Origin: CBDESM01 sp965242485
GTDB taxonomy: Bacteria > Chloroflexota > Dehalococcoidia > Bin125
DNA: 64,000 nt
Assembly (NCBI GenBank): GCA_965242485.1
Contig: CBDESM010000003.1
Span: 930,001-994,000 of the forward strand
Reading direction: 5' to 3'
Shown: piece after piece, positions 62,801 to 64,000 of the stretch
How positions within the stretch are numbered: the first letter of the stretch is position 1
Layout: each line of letters begins with the position of its first letter
Made by a program: the position numbers and the translations under genes
The notes under the pieces: generated by a model
Seen by the model: the letters and a program-made list of their open reading frames with translations, nothing else
What the model was told of the DNA's origin: nothing
The model's database searches: none

Positions 62801-64000
62801 GCGATGTTCCATATGTCCGGCGACTCGAATCTCTTTCGGACACGAGAATGGCTAGAGGACGCTGGCTATATCTTGGAAGGCAATAGATTTGCACTTGGCG
62901 ACGATTGCTATCTCCCACTCTACGAAGCCAAGCTTTTCCACCAATTCGATCACCGCTTCGCAACATTCGCCGACCTGCCACGCTCCCAAATTGAGAAAGG
63001 CAATGCCCGGGAGATCACTGCCATTGAGAAAGTGAATGCAGATACTGTAATCATCCCCCGTTACTGGGTTCACGAGAGCGAAGTATTAGCTCGAACTGTT
63101 GATGATGGGGATAACGACGCAGCCCGGCCTGGCCGGGCCGTCGAAGAGCAGCCCGGCCTGGCCGGGCCGTCGAGCGCCTTACGGCGCTCGACTGGCTCGC
63201 GGAGCGAGCCCGGAAATCGCTCTCCGAAACATCACGCACGCGACGAATCAGCGGACTGGTATCGCAGCCATGATTCCAGCAGTGGCAGTGGAAGGTGGAG
63301 GACAACTAATCGCGGTTGGCTCTGGGCTTTCCGCAACATCACACGACCCACTGATCGACGGACGGCGATCTCCACAATCACGCCAGCGACAGCTGTAAGC
63401 GATCACGGATCGATGATGAAGGCGCAAGGACAGGAGTGGCTCCAAGCCTTCCGAGGCATCGCACGCGCGACGGATCGTCGCACTACGGCTGTCACCCCCA
63501 TACCGAGTGTTGGCATTGGCCACAGTGCCTTTCTGGCTGATTACGCTGACGCCACCGCCATTGCGTCAGCGTTGGTACTGGCGAACATGAACAGCCTTCC
63601 GCTTGACTGGGCCGCACGCATGTCCGTCGGCGGAACCCATTTCAGCTTCTTCATCGTCAAGCAGCTGCCGATTTTGCCGCCGGAGGCGTACATCGAGGAG
63701 TCGCAGGCGGGGCCGGCTTGGGTGGAGCTGGTGGTGCCGCGGGTGTTGGAGTTGACCTATACGGCTTGGGATTTGCAGGCGTTTGCGGAGGATTTGGGCT
63801 ACGAGGGGGAGCCGTTCGTCTGGGGTGAGGAGCGGCGGCACAAGCTGAAGTCGGAGTTGGATGCGATCTACGCGCATATGTACGGATTGGAGCGCGACGA
63901 GATCGAGTGGATTCTGGAGCCCGAGGAACCCAGCGTCTCCTTCCCGGCGCTGCAGCGCAGCGAGGAGAAGGAATTCGGCGAGTACCGCACCAAGCGCTAC
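59813..64000 (+). CDS. Large N6-adenine DNA methylase (Eco57I/DrmMI-like), 3' end beyond window
   Basis: The frame is open from ATG 59813 to the window edge: 1396 codons without a stop. Motif I is VCDPAAGSGHFLLAAA (D487) and motif IV is LGNPPWERL (N753), giving an adenine-N6 methylase. The N-terminal ~400 residues resemble the helical and nuclease-like region of type IIG/DISARM methylases (FLMVTEERKLL). From ~61560 to ~63660 composition drops to ~55-60% GC, then changes to G-ending codons, so the specificity part looks exchanged. Residues ~1103-1235 contain inserted repeats (see repeat entries). A TAGGCT -10 candidate lies 20 nt upstream. Confidence 0.85.
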   Translation, partial: MPFPSVDVQGGLFPPDLLERAAQGEDAAAQQPQDFHLPKSARLADETQSAFSDIRVHWASWQRRANPADVARAAFVEPLLERLGYSSLHFQRANLEAGGASFDIHRRTHDAEDAAPVHIVADADLDRRGERARRSPHAELQDFLNRSEALWGILANGPKIRILRDSAGRSRPAFLEFDLEAMIDGNAYADFVLLYRLLHRSRFPWPEAPAHQCPLELLYQQGIEEGGRVRDKLRDGVKQALETLGGALLRRESNHDLRAAFDAGELDAQTFYRQLLNFVYRLLFLMVTEERKLLAGGGDPDKYAVFHKYYGVGRLRDLADKPTEDDDYADLWIGLRQTFRVCREEDAAAQVGLSPLNGELFGDAACRHIERAQCANDQLLEAVRRLSNYRAEDGRLRRVNYAHLDVEELGSVYESLLDYAPRISPDRRNFHLAAGSERKQTGSYYTPPELVRELVDSALVPVMQERLDAASTSEEKENALLALRVCDPAAGSGHFLLAAARRIARELARIRTGQREPDPKTHREALRDVVQHCIYAVDKNPLAVDLCKVALWIEAHAAGLPLSFLDHHVKHGDSLVGVLDRRVLKEGIPDGAYTIVTGDDKRAANDYKKRNRAERRGEEDTQMGLPWDPKDWDSLADQAAAFTLRAQRSSADVRTLEAEYKEMHAEGSPAWKLRAACDTWTYAFFAPLTPPLTDGLDRVPTSRHLADALTDLTLHPGLFPAAQAAAKEHPYFHWAIDFADVLRDGGFDVVLGNPPWERLKLQEKEFFAARPEPEARDIANAPNKAARQRLINALQGRSQHLADDFDNARRHAESSSLFARQSQRFPLAGRGDVNTYSIFAELGRELLAPTGRAGMIVPSGLAFDATTQAFFRDLVDCQSIAALYDFENREKVFPGIDSRIKFSLLTMSGENSPIAQAEFAFFLYRSEQLRDVGNEERRIPLTAADFALFNPNTRTCPIFRSRRDMEIARKMYQEAGVFWQEANGTAERNPWGVKFSAMFHMSGDSNLFRTREWLEDAGYILEGNRFALGDDCYLPLYEAKLFHQFDHRFATFADLPRSQIEKGNAREITAIEKVNADTVIIPRYWVHESEVLARTVDDGDNDAARPGRAVEEQPGLAGPSSALRRSTGSRSEPGNRSPKHHARDESADWYRSHDSSSGSGRWRTTNRGWLWAFRNITRPTDRRTAISTITPATAVSDHGSMMKAQGQEWLQAFRGIARATDRRTTAVTPIPSVGIGHSAFLADYADATAIASALVLANMNSLPLDWAARMSVGGTHFSFFIVKQLPILPPEAYIEESQAGPAWVELVVPRVLELTYTAWDLQAFAEDLGYEGEPFVWGEERRHKLKSELDAIYAHMYGLERDEIEWILEPEEPSVSFPALQRSEEKEFGEYRTKRY
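63119..63173 (+). repeat. Two 26-bp direct repeats (29-bp period) inside the methylase gene
   Basis: Identical 26-bp units at 63119-63144 and 63148-63173, separated by aga. Each contains the palindrome cccggcctggccggg. The 29-bp period is not a multiple of three, so gain or loss of one unit would shift the reading frame. Confidence 0.85.
63169..63210. repeat. Cluster of perfect palindromes inside the methylase gene
   Basis: gtcgagcgcc/ggcgctcgac (10-bp stem, 4-nt loop, 63169-63192) is followed by ggctcgc/gcgagcc (7-bp stem, 3-nt loop, 63194-63210). With the two palindromes in the direct repeats, this makes four stems in 92 bp of otherwise moderate-GC sequence. Confidence 0.8.
63212..63520 (+). 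repeat. Three degenerate tandem copies of one methylase motif
   Basis: Copies begin near 63212 (reads EIALRNITHATNQRTGIAAM in a shifted frame), 63316 (WLWAFRNITRPTDRRTAIS, main frame) and 63436 (WLQAFRGIARATDRRTTAV, main frame). Spacing is 107 and 120 bp. From memory of the family, this segment normally occurs once, just before the NSLPLDW segment. Confidence 0.7.

Noticed and set aside
63119..63173. Short repeats as a CRISPR array
   Set aside because: Only two units with a 3-nt gap and inside a coding frame; there is no spacer of normal length and no cas gene.

Overview
The window is a gene-dense stretch of a high-GC bacterial chromosome (about 70% GC, third codon positions almost all G or C). 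Gene content suggests the Chloroflexota, in the wider Dehalococcoidia/SAR202 neighbourhood. The pointers are a MurT/GatD lipid II amidation pair, a ferredoxin-thioredoxin-reductase-type protein, two enoyl-CoA hydratases with a CaiB-type CoA transferase and an acyl-CoA carboxylase, a long peptide-transport operon and TatA. This placement rests on gene content only and is tentative. I saw no tRNA or rRNA gene.

Layout. 1-2737 (+): the end of an RGG/Cys-rich protein, a CopD-like membrane protein, an enoyl-CoA hydratase and a membrane-anchored cytochrome c. 2790-20763: a long, almost wholly minus-strand run. In transcription order it holds rpsO, pnp, dapB, asd, a secreted HExxH protease, dapA, a lipoprotein, a carboxyltransferase, a second lipoprotein, a peptide-type solute-binding protein with two permeases, and a DUF3800 protein. 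20769-25368: PAP2 phosphatase, pepA, the FTR-like protein, nadD and obgE. 25369-32400: the replication neighbourhood with dnaA and gyrB (minus) and coaX-coaBC (plus) between them, a tiny zinc-ribbon protein, DnaA-box-like sites and a very strong hairpin. 32568-42706 (+): trmO, Nudix, ychF, two XdhC proteins, tatA, a HAD phosphatase, a site-2 protease, murT-gatD, a copper-chaperone-like protein, an M23 peptidase and an enoyl-CoA hydratase. 42798-48147: two NTF2-like paralogues (one cut down), a double CaiB protein, an AhpD-like gene with an in-frame TGA, and a Uma2 nuclease. 48162-52193 (-): the riboflavin operon ribD(-GNAT)-ribE-ribBA-ribH. 52303-56967: hypothetical genes, decayed fragments, a sigma/anti-sigma pair and a class II aldolase. 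56980-64000 (+): a SNF2-type helicase and a very large adenine methylase running off the end, which looks like the edge of a restriction or phage-defence island.

The most notable observations follow. (1) At 46303-47475 an AhpD-type redox motif is interrupted by TGA exactly where relatives have the second Cys, so it reads Cys-x-x-Sec. (2) The methylase carries a 29-bp tandem repeat and a cluster of perfect palindromes inside its coding sequence, followed by three degenerate copies of one conserved motif, one of them out of frame; this could be a phase-variation or recombination device. (3) Three well-supported genes have no ATG, GTG or TTG start; two of these would begin with CTG in a CTGA overlap. 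(4) At least seven genes have a TAnnnT -10 hexamer ending 6-9 nt before the start codon, which points to leaderless transcription alongside ordinary Shine-Dalgarno-led genes.
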